From assembly GCF_964340395.1 (NCBI RefSeq), contig NC_135569.1, forward strand, positions 12,451,019-12,515,018: DNA of 64,000 nucleotides, in the 5' to 3' direction. Position numbers and translations under genes: made by a program. Below are positions 49,142-63,046 of this stretch, piece after piece. Every line of letters begins with the position of its first letter. The stretch's first letter is position 1. The notes below the pieces were generated by a model. That model was given only the letters and a program-made list of their open reading frames with translations. It did not search any database and was not told where the DNA came from. The stretch comes from Glandiceps talaboti. Its lineage: Eukaryota; Hemichordata; Enteropneusta; Spengelidae.

Positions 49142-49307
49142 CAATAATAATGTTGGGTTCTTATATAGCGCTTTCCCACATCGTGCTCAAAGCGCTTTAC
49201 AATTATTACCCCTGGCTCGGATCAGAATGGCACAACGGCCCTTTAGTCTTCCTCAACTCCCCGGGGAGCATACAATCCATTGCAGCCATCAGCGCATAGG
49301 ATTAAAG
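49142..49307 (-). mobile_element. SINE tail, minus strand, truncated
   Basis: The reverse complement reads GCTTTAATCCTATGCGCTGA ... GTATGCTCCCCGGGGAGTTG ... AAGGGCCGTTGTGCCATTCT ... CCAGGGGTAATAATT ... GCGCTATATAAGAACCCAAC ATTATTATT. It matches the SINE at 8735-9060. Its 5' part is missing where the foldback element begins. Confidence 0.65.
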
Positions 49308-49746
49308 CAAATATGCTTAGAACTCACATTTTACCAGGCGAAATTGACAGTAAAATGAACAGAAAGGCTGAAATCCCGATGAAACGTTTCAAACACATGG
49401 GCTACCTATTTGATTTTCCAATTTAAATATTCATGTAACCGTCACGAGTCACGTCGCTAATAGCCTTTTAGCGGGTAAACTGGATGTCAATCAATAATGA
49501 CACGGGTTACGGAGGTACGGAAGTTTCGCCAGATGAATGACCTCGGGGTCAGCGACGTGACTCACGACGGTTACATGAATATTTAAATATTGGAAATTCA
49601 AATAGGTAGCCCGCGTGTTTGAAACGTTTGCAACCAGCTTTAAAAATGGCAAGATACCACAGCGCAACAACTCAGAAATCGTCGGGATTTCAGCCTTTCT
49701 GTTCATTTTGCTGTCAATTTCGCCTGGTGAGTTCTAAGCATATTTG
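49308..49746. mobile_element. Foldback element with paired long arms
   Basis: CAAATATGCTTAGAACTCAC at 49308 is mirrored by GTGAGTTCTAAGCATATTTG ending at 49746. Pairing continues inward through GCGAAATTGACAG, AGAAAGGCTGAAATCCCGA and TTCATGTAACCGTC, with about 90 bp unpaired in the centre (49457-49548). It abuts the truncated SINE. No target duplication is visible. Confidence 0.75.
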
Positions 49747-49960
49747 TTCTAGCGAGGTGGATTTTTGACTGATCTGAAGTCAATTTATGGCATTTTTTCC
49801 AGGATATGAAAATTAAAATAGTACTCATAGTACTTGATCAGTCTCAACCCTTGTGGGTTATTTCCATATGTGACCATTTCGGGGGGGGGGGGGGTGTTTG
49901 TTCGTTGGTTTGTTGTCGTTTACTCATGTATGTATCTACTCATTTGTCGGTTTATTTTGT

Positions 49961-50104
49961 CTGTTTGTTTACTTGTTTGTTTGTTTACTTGTTTTGTTTA
50001 TTTGTTTGTTTACTTGTTTATTTGTTTGTATGTTTGTTTTGCTTGTTTGTGTTTTGTTTGTTTGTTTGTTTGTTTGTTTGTTTGTTTACTTGTTTGTTTA
50101 TATT
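49961..50104. repeat. (TTTG)n-like tract
   Basis: Imperfect TTTG/TTTAC repeats between the foldback element and the upstream region of copy G. Confidence 0.9.
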
Positions 50105-52310
50105 TGTAAACAAAACTAACTGAGCCTGAGCTCCCTGTGCTTTAAGTAGTAGCCTTGTCCTCACGTGAACGTATGAACAGTAAGTGATACACTGACATTA
50201 TCGCAAGAATAATAAACTCTAGAAATTGCTAAATCACCCCTTTTCTCGTCTTTTGTCTGCACACATCCAAAACTGGCATACATTCAAATAAATAAAATAT
50301 AATGTCCCAAAACTTCTCCGTGATGATGACTTAGTTTGACTTTTGTGTTTACGTTCCATCAAGTCTTTGTCAATTGATTTATCACCAACAGCAAGCACTT
50401 CAACTTGTCTATCTTGGTTTCTAGATTGTAGTTATTTGTTTGTTTGTCGAGTACTATGTCACTATGGTATAACACCACCATGTTTTAATTCAAACAAGTC
50501 TCGCCTTTATGGTCCATATCATTGTCATAATTCCAGGCCATTGTCCTCTGCTAACTGACGAGTACCGTAAATGTTTAAGTGTTTAAGTAGCCACTGTGTT
50601 GGCATAGTGACACCGTACGAATCACGTGATATATTTCCTTGACCCACAGTTGACCCATATCGTGGTACTCATGTGTCCGACCAACGAATTACCACTGTTC
50701 TAAACCGTTTAGGTGCAAGTTAATGCAGTGACAGCGATTACAGGAAGACAGGCACGCTGAACTGACACAGAAATACACAGCACTTTCTAGGATCTAACGC
50801 GAGATGTCAATAATTGTCAGGTTCCAATATGGCTGATAGATCACAATCGTCAAGAGATCCCCCAGACGGTGGATGGGGATGGGTCATCGTTATGGCAACC
50901 TTCATAACCTTTGCCCTGACAGCTGGCAGCATGTATTCTTTTGGAGTTCTTTATGTTGCTTTTCTGGATGCATTTGGTGAATCGAAGTCAAAAACGGGTA
51001 ACGATATGTATATCGATATAGTAAGCTAGTATATGACAGCATCAGATGTGCATTGAGTTTTATACAATTAATAGCCGTGTTTCTGTTAATGAAATCCTGT
51101 TAATGAAATCTTGTTCAGCCTGTTCAAATTGTTGAAGTTGTTAATATTGCCAATACAATGTGTGAAGCTTTCATGTCTACGTCGCCGTTATTCATGCATA
51201 CGTCTGTATTTGCATAAGAATGGATTTTTGTCTGCATACGTTCGTCTGTATACGCTTACGTGAAAACCCACTATGACAGTGGTCAACATAAGAGCCAACT
51301 TGCACAAAAGTCTAATACTGCGCATGTCATCATTTAGACTTAACGTAACAATGATGTACTTTTCAGACTTCCATAATAAATTATGCTGAAATGATTCATA
51401 TTATCATATAATTTTGTTGCAGCATGGGTTGGTTCCATATTCACATTTCTGTTTGCCTTGACATCTTCACTTGGTGTTGCTTTGGCGAGAAAGATTGGAC
51501 ATCAAAAGACAGTAATGTTGGGTGGGTTTCTCGTATTCATTGGACTCTTTACAAGTTCCTTTGCGAACCATTTGGTGGTCCTTTTCTTTACCTATGGTAT
51601 TATCACAGGTAAGTGTGAGTTATCAAGAGCAACACTCGTCGTAATATATGTAGTAAGTATATGCAGTATATATTAGTCAAGACATGGGTTGACCTGCCAA
51701 ATTATCACTATCGACGGGAATACACAGTATGCCTTTTGAAAAGTAAGACTGGTATTAAACAAGCTAGTTCACTTGTTGACACATGTACCGACGACAGTCG
51801 GAGAATTCTCAACTGATATCTAGTAAACCCAATAAGGTCGTAAAAGGGCCGATTGGTTATATATATTTATTACACCTCAACGTTCTTACAAAAGCTGTCA
51901 TTGGTCAGAATTGAATCACATGACCTTCTTTAAATAGACTGTTGCCAGTGGTGATATTTCGACTGTTGTGCATCTGTTCTTCGCATGTTTTCCAGGTGTT
52001 GCCCGCTCAAGATGACAAAGTAACCACAGTGAGATACACAAGCTTATTTCTTGCAGAAATTTGAATGAATTTTGAATATGATTACAAATTAGCTGTTGAG
52101 ACACTAGAGCTCCTACAAATATTGCCATGCCTGTAGCCAGTGGTTATCCACAATTTGTAAATGTACCACCAAAGGGGACCTATTCTCTCTATGGATATAT
52201 GATGGACATGTAAATGAGATGATTAGATGCTGTAATAAAATTAATAACACATGCGCTCGGCCAATATCGCAATTTAGTGAACATTGCCCTCGCTGGCATG
52301 TGTTGTGATC

Positions 52311-52476
<166 letters not shown>

Positions 52477-53539
52477 TGTGTTCTAAATGACTAAAATGTT
52501 TCAACAGGTACTGGTTGTGGATTGGCATTTATGGCCAGCCTAGAAATCGTGAGTCTGTATTTCAAGAGAAGGCTGACCATTGCTCTCGGAATATCGTTTG
52601 CTGGGAGTGGTGTAGGTCAGTTTGCATTATCTTTGGTAATTCAATATTTACTGGATACCTTGGTTGGAGAGGAACTCTTTTACTTTTATCAGCCATAGCT
52701 TTCAACACGTGTGTTGCTGGCGCACTCTTGTGGCCATTAAACGAAGGTAAAAATAGTTATCCTGAAAAGTCTGACATTAGTGAAGAGGAAAATGAAGAGA
52801 ATGTTAATCTAAACACAGAAGAATTTATACAGGGAACATATGTTAATGGAACGAAATCTACAAAGACAAGCTGTATTTTAAGGTGCATTAAAAACTGCGT
52901 AACAGCTCCGTTGGACTTGTCATTATTCTTGGAACCAGTTTACTGGGTACAAATTTGCATCGCTATAGGTCAGGCCTTTGTAAATGGCACTATTCTTATA
53001 CACATGGTAAGTATTATATTATTTTTTGTGAATATTACATACAGCATACGCATGATCTGTATATGTGCTGTTGATTCTATTTTATCAATTTACCCGTCAA
53101 GACAAGTCTCTCTTGTAAACGCATAATACACACTTCACAAAACAGTTGTTAATATTTCGGGCCAAATGTGCTGTTTATATTATATTCCTTTAGGTACGTC
53201 GGTCACGTGAATATGGTATTTCGGATTACTACAGTTCTCTAATACCCGCTGTCATGGGTTTAACACAAGTTATCACACGTCCACTGTGGGGTGCTATTGG
53301 ACATATACGTGGACTAAGACCCAATATCCTTTATGGTATTGCTTTGGCTGTATGTGGCGTGAACACTATTGTCAGTACGTACACAAGGACATTCACGGGT
53401 AATCAAACGTCATGTCTTATCCTTTGTGAAACCAGGCAGTTATAACAGTACAGTTTGAACAAACTATCTTGTTAACCAAGCGCCATATACACATAAGTAC
53501 AATTTGCAACACACACATTCATACATTTACATACACAGT

Positions 53540-53607
53540 CATACATACATACATACATACATACATACATACATACATACATACATACATACATACATAC
53601 ATACATA
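53540..53607. repeat. (TACA)n microsatellite
   Basis: TACA tract in intron 4 of copy G. Confidence 0.95.
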
Positions 53608-54164
53608 AACATGTTTCCTTCTGTAGTAAAACATATATTTTTATTTAGAAAGGTACCAAGTGTGTCGTATAGTTACAATAGTTACTTTTATTGTCGTCCA
53701 CGGATTTGAATATCCAAATGTCTGCATTTTTCACAAAGACAAACTTCAAAGCACACGTTTATATGACGCATTGGTTCCAAACATGTTTCAAAGGATATTT
53801 GACCTTATTGTATCCCTCAGTGTATAGTAAAGTATCTTTTTTTAAGTGAATGTTTATCATAATGTGTTTAACAGATTTGTTCGTTTATCCTAGGCCAAGC
53901 TGTGTTTATTATTATCATTTTTGGAATATGTAATGGTGGTTACACGATTTTCATGCCATTAGTCGTATCATCATTTCTTGGACCAAGCAAGATAGGATTT
54001 GGAACTTCATTTCTATTACAAGTTTGTGGTTTGACCACGCTACTTGTGTCGCCACTAGCAGGTAATGTTTTAACGCTTAACAATTCATTTTCCAAATGCT
54101 TTGTTTATCAGTTTATCATAACCACCACTTGGCACGGGAAAATATTTCGATACACTCAATAATA

Positions 54165-54276
<112 letters not shown>

Positions 54277-55330
54277 ATCAGCAATATCTTACAATTACTA
54301 AGTTCACAGTTGATGTTGATGATGATAACAAAGTGTACATGTCTTATTATGGCCTGATGTTTACATGGTGCTAATGACAACTGACGTATCATCATGTACT
54401 CTCAAAAACAAGAGTGAAGGTGTTCTAAATAGTTTGTGTAGTAGAGATGGCAAACCCCCTGGGTACAACCAGTGCGCATATATCAAAACCAAGGGCTATA
54501 CTACTTTCATGGATGGTTTATTGCTGTTATGTTTGCAATGAAATTTGCAATGAAACTTCTTAAAACAAACTGATTTGGAGTTGAAATAAAGTGCAGGTAT
54601 AAATGGAACCCAGAATATTAATATATGTTGAATTTTGTTATGATCCCTTCACATTAAGAAAGTATTTATACCAACAGGTATAGCTTCAAACTCAGTATGT
54701 GAACCTCAGCCATCTCAAACACAACCCTTGAAGGTGCACTGCCAAAACCTTACCTTAAATTAGTAAACGAAATGACCGTCTTGCACTTTTCTTATCAACT
54801 TGTCTTCTCATAGGATGGATAAGAGATGAAACTGGTGTCTATGATTGGGCATTCTGGATGGCAGGAATTTCTGTTCTCCTGGCAGCTGTTTTAGCATTCC
54901 TTCTGCCCGTCATTGAAAAAGTGGTTAAACGAAAACGACATCGCAAGGCAGAGTATAGGGAAGAGACTAACATCACAGATTTATACTAAAGAGAATATAG
55001 TGCCAATGGATTTGTAACACAACTGATTCCAAAATGTAGTTTCAAGGAACATTATCTTAGTAGTTTGGAATTGTAATTTCCCCCTGATTTGATTTTAGCG
55101 AACACGTTACTAGTTCCGCTGTATGGGTGTGAATCGTGTTACTGTGTTCCTGAGCTGAACAATTACTTATTACCTTTTTAGACAATCCAAGGAGCATCCC
55201 AACACATACTGTACAATCTGTATTTAGACCAGCAATAAACGTTTGATCTAATTTGCATATAAAGGATGTGTCCATCTTTTTTCTTACAAGTCTTGATTTC
55301 AAACTATTTTCCTGTCTTTATCATACATAC

Positions 55331-55334
55331 AGGC

Positions 55335-55366
<32 letters not shown>

Positions 55367-55465
55367 GCACGCACGCACACACACACACACACACATACAT
55401 ACCTGCATGCATGCATGCATGCATACATACATACATACATACATACATACATACATACATACATA
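55331..55465. repeat. (CAGA)n-(CA)n-(CATG)n-(CATA)n microsatellite
   Basis: Compound tract about 340 bp after the stop codon of copy G. Confidence 0.95.
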
Positions 55466-55822
55466 CGGCATATTTTAACACACTCAAATCGTGTGCTCCA
55501 TTTCAATGTATCTGTGTGACAACCGTGACCAATGTCTTACTTTAGACCATGATTATGAAGAATCAAGTTGGTCTCTTGAACAACAATTAAACGAAAATAA
55601 CAAGAAACTGATGAGAAAGACAAAAAACTATGGAAGATACTCACACAATGTTATAAACTTTATTCTTTATTAGAAACCATACAATTCATATGACGGCACT
55701 CTAATGAACGAATATGTGGAATATAGATACAAATCAAAAGAAATCAATTGGTATACTGTAAGATTTGATAGTTGTGTTCATCTTGACTCACTTTAGGCAT
55801 GTCTGCGCACACACACACATAC

Positions 55823-55827
<5 letters not shown>

Positions 55828-55892
<65 letters not shown>
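55828..55892. repeat. (CT)n microsatellite
   Basis: CT tract preceded by (CA)n at 55809-55824, in intergenic sequence. Confidence 0.95.
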
Positions 55893-55900
<8 letters not shown>

Positions 55901-56999
55901 CTGTCACATGAAAAGGGACACATTGCTAATGAACAACTCCCTCTGGTGGTGAGATTGGGTACAAACCCGTGTTGACTTCCCTTTCTCACTCCTACCCTTG
56001 GGCATGTAGTATTTCTTAGATTGTTGTTATCCTTGTCTACAGTCTAAATATGACAACGTTTTGACTTAGATACATTTGCCCTGCTTTTACGGAAAGAACA
56101 CTTGTAGTAGCATGATTCGTGAGATTTTTTTCCTTAGGAAAACAGCAACCTAAGCAATAATATGTGTCCCTTTTCTCCTACCGAACCCTCAGTGGTAAGA
56201 CTTACACAGTAACCACCACGATATTTTGATGCAGAACTAGCACTGACAAATCCTTGTCTGGGGTAACTCAATTAATTTAGACGAAAACCCTTACACAATG
56301 TTTCTTTTAAAGCCAGGATAACGTTTTAGAGGCCATAACCATTGCCTCTAATCGCCCATTATGAGATGGCATATCTGGCTACAGAGTACGTGACAACAGT
56401 ACGGTGTAGATAAATACCAAACGTGTTCACACTCGCTATAAATCGCTGGCCAAAACTTTTGGCCGTCAAAGAGAGTAAAACAATAATTAAAAACACTTTT
56501 AATTGTGGAAAAATGTTGAGGACTGTGCAGGACAAACACAAATACTTTTTTGACCGAGCAGACAGACAGACAGACAGAGTGAACATTAAGTTGCAGTTAT
56601 TGAATGAAATAGTCAACTCTATACACACGTGGCACATCTCACACCGTATCATCGTTATAAATCTTATATGTAAATAAAAAAATGTGGCCAACGAACTCGT
56701 GTCGTAAAGACTTGTCTTCTAGCCTATGTAAAAATGTGTATGACTACAAAGTCTATGATAGACTATCCCAGTGACTTTACAGCTAAAATGGTGTAGGCTT
56801 TGTGTTTCATTCATGTGACATGACATTTATTCAATATACACACACTCAGTCATAAAGCAAAAGAAACAATTACATAGGTGTCGTGCATATTGGGCATGTA
56901 GAAGTAGTCAAGTTGAAATGATGATTATCAGTTAGAAAATAAACAATTGCAGCCATTAAAATCATCAAGTCCATGTGAAGTGTTTTCATTAGAAGCATG

Positions 57000-57170
57000 T
57001 TTCTGCTGCACTGTGAAAGAATAGCAATGCTTGTCAGTGTTCAATGTGATTGGGTAAAGGATCATGCTGTGTTTGTTGTGTCTCTGTTATTGTTAGTCTA
57101 GAGTTGAAATGTGTCTATCTCTGTGACAAAAAACGTAATGTTCCATGAGTGAAACACCAAGCCTACATCA
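57000..57170 (+). repeat. Diverged dispersed repeat, copy 1
   Basis: TTTCTGCTGCACTGTGAAAG through TGTTCCATGAGTGAAACACC aligns with 63047-63215 in the same orientation at roughly 65-70% by eye (TTTCTACTGCACTGTTAAAA through TGTCCCATCACTGAAACGCC). Non-coding, family unknown. The two copies flank the 58426-59864 exon. Confidence 0.5.
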
Positions 57171-58425
57171 TATTAGCTATATCTTTGTGTTTCCCCTGTA
57201 CCTCAACAAGCTGTTACACCAAATCTAGGTTTTTGCTCTTGAAAACACAAGCAGCTGTTCTGAATTTGAAATTACCACCAACAGCTCTGCTTGAAATCTA
57301 AGTGGATCTCCAGGTACTAATAATAGGCTACCTCCCAATAACAGTCACATGGGCCCGCGATTTAGCAGAGCTGTTGTGAGCAATTCAAATTCAGCAGAAC
57401 AGATTCGTGTGCGTCCATAGGCAAAAAGGCCTGACTGGGCTTAGCTTGGCTTGGTATAGAAATCATCTTGAGATACTGACGTCTGGACTAATCTCCAGAC
57501 TGGAAGGATTGTGATGAATCGCTCTAGGGCACTGCATTCCTTATCCCAGGTTACCTCCAAACGTTTCATTCCATTCCTGTTTTCATTATCAGACCCCTAT
57601 CCTCAGCTAGATTAGGACAATGTGATCTTACCCTCAAAGGTGTATGAATATAGTGTAAAATTGAAAATCAACCAGAGTTACAGTAATATTGCATTGGTTT
57701 CTATTACCACTTTAAAATGTTATCTTCCCCTTACAATATGGTAGTCACACGAGTTAAAGTTAACTAATAGTGTATGGGTAACGGCAAAATAATTATGACA
57801 TCACCTCATTGTCTGTGTTCAGTGCACCAAACCAGTGATCTCTTTATAATTCTACACGTATTATAAGATGTAATAATGTATTTGTTTTTAACAACAGAAA
57901 CCAGAGTGTTCACATCTTGAAAACCTTGTATAGGTAACAACTTACACGTATGTGAGTCTTGGTTATTCAGTCCCTTCCAGTTGAACTCTTCTTCCATTAT
58001 CTACCTTGGTTAAGTATTGCCGCAATGACAAATCAGTTAACCTGAAAACGAACATTTCCTGACACGACAAAAATCTTTCTAAAATGTATAACTTTTCTCA
58101 CCCAGCTCAAAAACAATTTTTTAAAATTATTAAACTTTAAGGTGTCGATCACCTAAATATAGTTACTGTACAGATAATGTCATAGTGGCAATGCTGGTAA
58201 GAGTTTTGTAGTGCCATTGTTAATGATGTGGACAACCTGTCAATGTTTTTAAACTACAAATGTTTACTAGTCATTATTTGGTTACCCAGACCATGAGCCT
58301 TGTTGGAGCCAATTTAAAGTTCCCAATCAACCCGTCAGATTCTATATTAGTGCGATTATAAATTACTTCATAGTCTTTATGTCTGAGCATGTCCAGTGTG
58401 AATCGTGAATTGTAGAGAGGTTCAA

Positions 58426-59864
58426 TTATATATACATGACGGCATCAGTACAACTTCTAGTTGTCATTTTATCTCCACTTCCGTGGAGGGCGTTCTGCAA
58501 TATACTCGGCAGGTTATTTTTGTCTTCCTGTCCATGTCGTACAATTTCACCACTGTCAAGAACTGAAAATTCGGCACTACTCAACGCATTCATGAACTTT
58601 TCTGGTGTTAAAAAGACTTTCTTCCCTCGGGCACTATTAAGAGGAGTTGTCAACGTGGAAGTAGTACTTCGTGGACTTTCTTGACAAGATTCGGTATCTG
58701 ATAGATCAAGTTCAAGACCTGTGGAATCCTCCGTTATCGGGGCTGACTTCGATCTAACCACTTGTCTTGTAGGACTTTCATGTGGAGAAGACGTATTTGA
58801 AGAACCCGAGTCACTGATAACAACAGGGGCACTTTTTGTGTATTTTAAAGGTACTCTCTTTGACGAATTGCTTTCCGTCGGAATTCTGCTCGTATCAGAT
58901 GTCATGAACTCTGACCTTGACGATCTGCCATCTTGTTCTGTCCCGGATGTTCTGCACATGCTATCTGTTTCGTCTCTGTGTTCACAATCTAACCTGTCGT
59001 TGTTCGAATCTACCTTCTCGTTTGATTCACAAATCAATTTAGCTTTATCGTCTTTGATATGAGTACTTTCGCTGTTTGTATTTTGTTGGGACGTGCTGGT
59101 TTTGTCCCCGTTCTTCTTTGCTTTAGATTTAGAGTTTTGTTTGTGGCTTTCTTTTGCAACATTTTCAGATTTGATATTGGAGACTGTAGTGTCTTCTTTT
59201 GTTGGTTTAATGTTTTTTTCGTCTCCTTTTCGGTTTGTGTCGTCCATATGAGTTTTAGCATCTTCGGTTTTATTAGGCACTTTTTCAATTTGAGCTTCTA
59301 CTACCATTCCCTTGTCAAGGACAATGGCAATATCAGAAGCACTGTAGACGCCTTCGCTTCCAGCTTCACTTTCACTCTCGCCACTTTCCTCTTCTACACT
59401 TTCCATGGTAGGTAGCTGAAGCCGAAAAGTGTCTCTAATAGTATCTTTTCCCTGGTGATAAGTTTTATCACTTTTTTGTGCGTTTCCTTTAAATTTCTCT
59501 GATTTCTTGAATTTGCCATCATGGTGTCGATTCTTTAAATATATTTTCTTGTGCGTGGATTTAGGTTCTTGTCCACCATCTTCTGATGTGGCAAGTGTAC
59601 CATGGCCATTAGAAGTCACAATGTGATCAAGGTCTTTGTCTTCCGAACCGCGTCTGTTGTTGTAAGATTCAAACTGCGGTGAGTCCTCTCTCATCTCAAG
59701 AACAACATCTGTCGAATCAGATCTTTCAAACGAACCTTTCCTTTCATATTTGTAAAATTCACTGTTCGGAAGGCTTTCAATATCATCAAAATATTCCTCG
59801 CTTAGATAATTCTGATTTCGGAAACCCGAAAAGCCTCGCACTTGATTAATATCCGGGGAATTTT
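58426..59864 (-). CDS. Terminal coding exon of an unrecognised charged, Ser-rich protein
   Basis: An open frame of about 480 codons on the minus strand, from a TTTTTCTTTTTGCAG acceptor (ending at 59865) to TAA at 58426. The first in-frame ATG lies inside the intron tract, so the exon more likely starts at 59864 with ENSPDINQVRGFSGF and belongs to a longer gene whose earlier exons lie to the right. Composition is low-complexity: Lys/Glu-rich stretches (KKSEKFKGNAQKSDK), an acidic patch (ESVEEESGESESEAGSEG), and repeated SKSAP/TKSAP motifs followed by Ser-Pro sites. The C-terminal part (FLTPEKFMNALSSAEFSVL, LPSILQNALHGSGDK) looks more ordered. No membrane segment or catalytic motif is visible. 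I do not recognise the family. The length and codon-like structure argue against chance. Confidence 0.7.
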
Positions 59865-61340
59865 CTGCAAAAAGAAAAACCAATGTTTGTGATTTATTAA
59901 TTCTGTTGATTCAAAGATTATGCAAATGCAAAAGTAATATGTTTCTCAAAAATGAAAACTAGCTCTGTTTACTCAATGACAAAACGCATACAAAAGTTAT
60001 TTAATAATTAGTCAGTAAATATCATGTTTCTGCAGTGTCAACACTATCTCATAAACAAGGTATTATTGTGTCCATCATTATACAAATTATCAAATAACGT
60101 TTTTGATCATTTTACGCTACTGGTATATAACAAATATTTTAAAAGCATTTCTAAGTCAAAAATCACTGATCGCAAAGCTGTTGGTCATTTTGACCTACAT
60201 TGTACGGATCTCTGATGAGTAAAAAAAAAAGACATCAGGAGGAAATCATTTAAATACGCATATTAAACACTGTCAAAAACATGAAATAAAACTACTATTT
60301 CGCACAGCCCGCCACTTATATACACAAATATAGGTATTTGTTGATATGTTCATATCAATGTAGTACGTGCCTCAGAAATAGTAAAGTTTCTCACTTTGTT
60401 CAGGAAAATGCAAACCCTGTTTCAGTTAAAATGAAGATAAAATATCGGGGTTTATCATACAAATATTGTAATTATAAGTCAAAATAACAATGATCAAACT
60501 CAAGCCATTTTAGATTCCAAAATGGCCGTCGAATATTGTGATAACTGAGTACGAAATGCAAAGTTGGTGATTTGCCTGAAAAAATATGTTGATACCAAAC
60601 GTCTTTTATTATTTCAAAATTGTTTGAAGAGTTTTGAATAAACAGGATTTTCAGGAAAACTGTCCCTGAGGCACGAATTGTGCAGACAGATAGTAATTGC
60701 ATTCCTCATTATTAATGAGAGGAGAATGCTAGTTTTCAATCGGCCATACCCATGAGTAGTAATCAACAGAGACGTCTATTCCATTGTTGTTATATGTCAT
60801 TGATACATTAAAGAAAATTGGGTATTTATATATCTTTTAGACTCAGCTGAGTAGTCTCTTTGTGTCACAGATGACATTCATAATTTTAGCAAATTCAACA
60901 TTTTAACCACATCACACCCCACTTCAACTGAAAGGTCAATAGACGATCTCAAGGATATCGAATTCAGACCACAAGGTTCCAAGAGTACTGTAAGATGACA
61001 GTCTACATTTCATACATAACTAGAGTTCATATTGATCATTTATCAATGATGTTGAGAATAGTCATTAGGGCCTAACCACTCCTCCGCAAGACTTAATATG
61101 GTTTGCATTAATTATTTAGCCTTACACATGTGTTTTGGAAATTTGAACATTAATGAAAATAAAAGATAGTTTACACTTAGGCCAGAAGTAAGGAATTCGC
61201 ACAATTAATGGAAAGAGAAACAATACATGGACAGATATGTGAAGGGCAAGGATGATAGTACAATAAGAGGAAAGGGAGATAGAAATGGGATACTATTAAA
61301 GGGGAATCGTGAACATGGTATTGAGAACAAGGTTGACATT

Positions 61341-61552
61341 TGTATGTATGTATGTATGTATGTATGTATGTATGTTTGTATGTATGTATGTATGTATGTA
61401 TGTATGTATGTATGCATGCATGCATGAATGTATGTATGTATGTATGTATGTATGTATGTATGTATGTATGTATGTATGTATGTATGCATGCATGCATGCA
61501 TGCATGTATGTATGTATGTATGTATGTATGTATGTATGTATGTATGTATGCC
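61341..61552. repeat. (TATG)n/(CATG)n microsatellite
   Basis: Long TATG tract with two CATG blocks. The long open frames on both strands here are repeat translations. Confidence 0.95.
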
Positions 61553-63046
61553 TCTCTCATATTGAGCAATGCGTTGTTTTATACAATGTACCTCTTGATA
61601 GAGTCTTGTGTTCGTCAATTTCGCCGGCTCTACAACATCGGTTCCCCATGGTTTTATTAAAGCCTTTTCTGTAGCGATCACATACACCCTGTATCAAACA
61701 TGGATTAATAATACTTCTTGCAAGGTTACACCAGATAATTGCTACACTCATCCACTGGGAATTTTGATGGTGTGCCAGGGAATATGTGTTTATTGCCTGG
61801 AAGAAAAGAAAGGAAAATCAAATCAATTACTGTAATAACCGGGAGAGATTAGAATACCTAGGGACTTTTGCTCGTGGAATGCATTTGTAGATATAAGTAT
61901 ACTTGTAACAAAGGACGTATTCAAAGTAAGCTAAGTGATGGATAGGCATACACAGAGATATGCAAATGTGAAAGAATGTATATATTAATAAACCAAATGC
62001 TATTGAAGTTCATTTTGATATTGTCGTTTTTGAAGAAAATATCAAAGAATACCGGCATCTGATGGGGATTCTAAGGCATATGAAAACTTTATTAAAACTG
62101 AACTGTCTTAGGGAAAAAGACACGAATATCTACAATATTGTCAAATATGATGTTACCAATAATTTTAATAAAATAATGACTTTGATATTGTCATTGACTG
62201 ACTGTCTGTAAGCTATGTTATTTGCAATAAATGATATCACATTCACGTAATGGAGTTAATCACCATCGTCGTCGTCATCAACATCATCATCATCTTTATC
62301 GTCATCAGAATATATATTTTAACACGATGACGTATTTTGATGTTATATACACGTGTGAACTGACCTCGCAGCAACGAAGGTATAGTCAATAATATTTCAA
62401 CAGAGGTACAAAGTATAAATGTAGTATCACCTTAGAAATATTTCACATTTGAAATAGACATTTAAAATCTGGAAAATCTGTGCCCCCCTTTCACGTATGA
62501 TTTAAAAGGATGTATATTGGCCAGATTTGTGTAATTGAATGGAGCCATAATTTACAACATTGGTCGCTAACTTAATTTAATTAAGTGAAGTGCGTCAATG
62601 TAAAATTAAAATCGAACGAGTGCGTTAATGAATTTAAGCGCTGATACTGAAAGATGGTTTTAGCAGACACCTAGTCGCCATACATATTGTATTTTTTGTA
62701 CAATTATCAGTTGGCAACGAGAAAGTAGGAACTAAATATTCATAGATGCTATCCTTGAGAGATATTGAATGACGTACAGTCAGATGCAATTAAGGGATAA
62801 CATTGCCATTGCTATTGCTTCCTTTAGGATGGGATTTTATATTACAGCAGAAACAGGGTTAGTGAGGTGTTGCCATGATGGAACACGACAGTTAGTTTAC
62901 TGAAAAATATGTTCTAACCCAAATTAAACTTATACAGAAGTTCTCCACACAGTTGGGATGTAAAAGCGGAGAAATGGTGACGTTTAACAGTAAACATCTG
63001 AAGACATTGAGATCACCCATTTTGTGATCATCTTAACAGAAACCTT

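Larger units (their letters stand above)
54990..58425. other. Spacer after the array
   Basis: Apart from microsatellites and the 57.0-kb repeat I see no gene. It holds the 3' ends of copy G (plus) and of the 58-kb gene (minus), which are convergent. Short open frames lack any recognisable motif. Confidence 0.4.

Noticed and set aside
58436-59415. Plus-strand open frames opposite the 58-kb exon
   Set aside because: They are shadows of the longer minus-strand frame, with no motifs or splice context of their own.
61177-61687. Open frames of 100-160 codons on both strands (YIHTYIHT / MYVCMYVC)
   Set aside because: Pure translation of the (TATG)n microsatellite.
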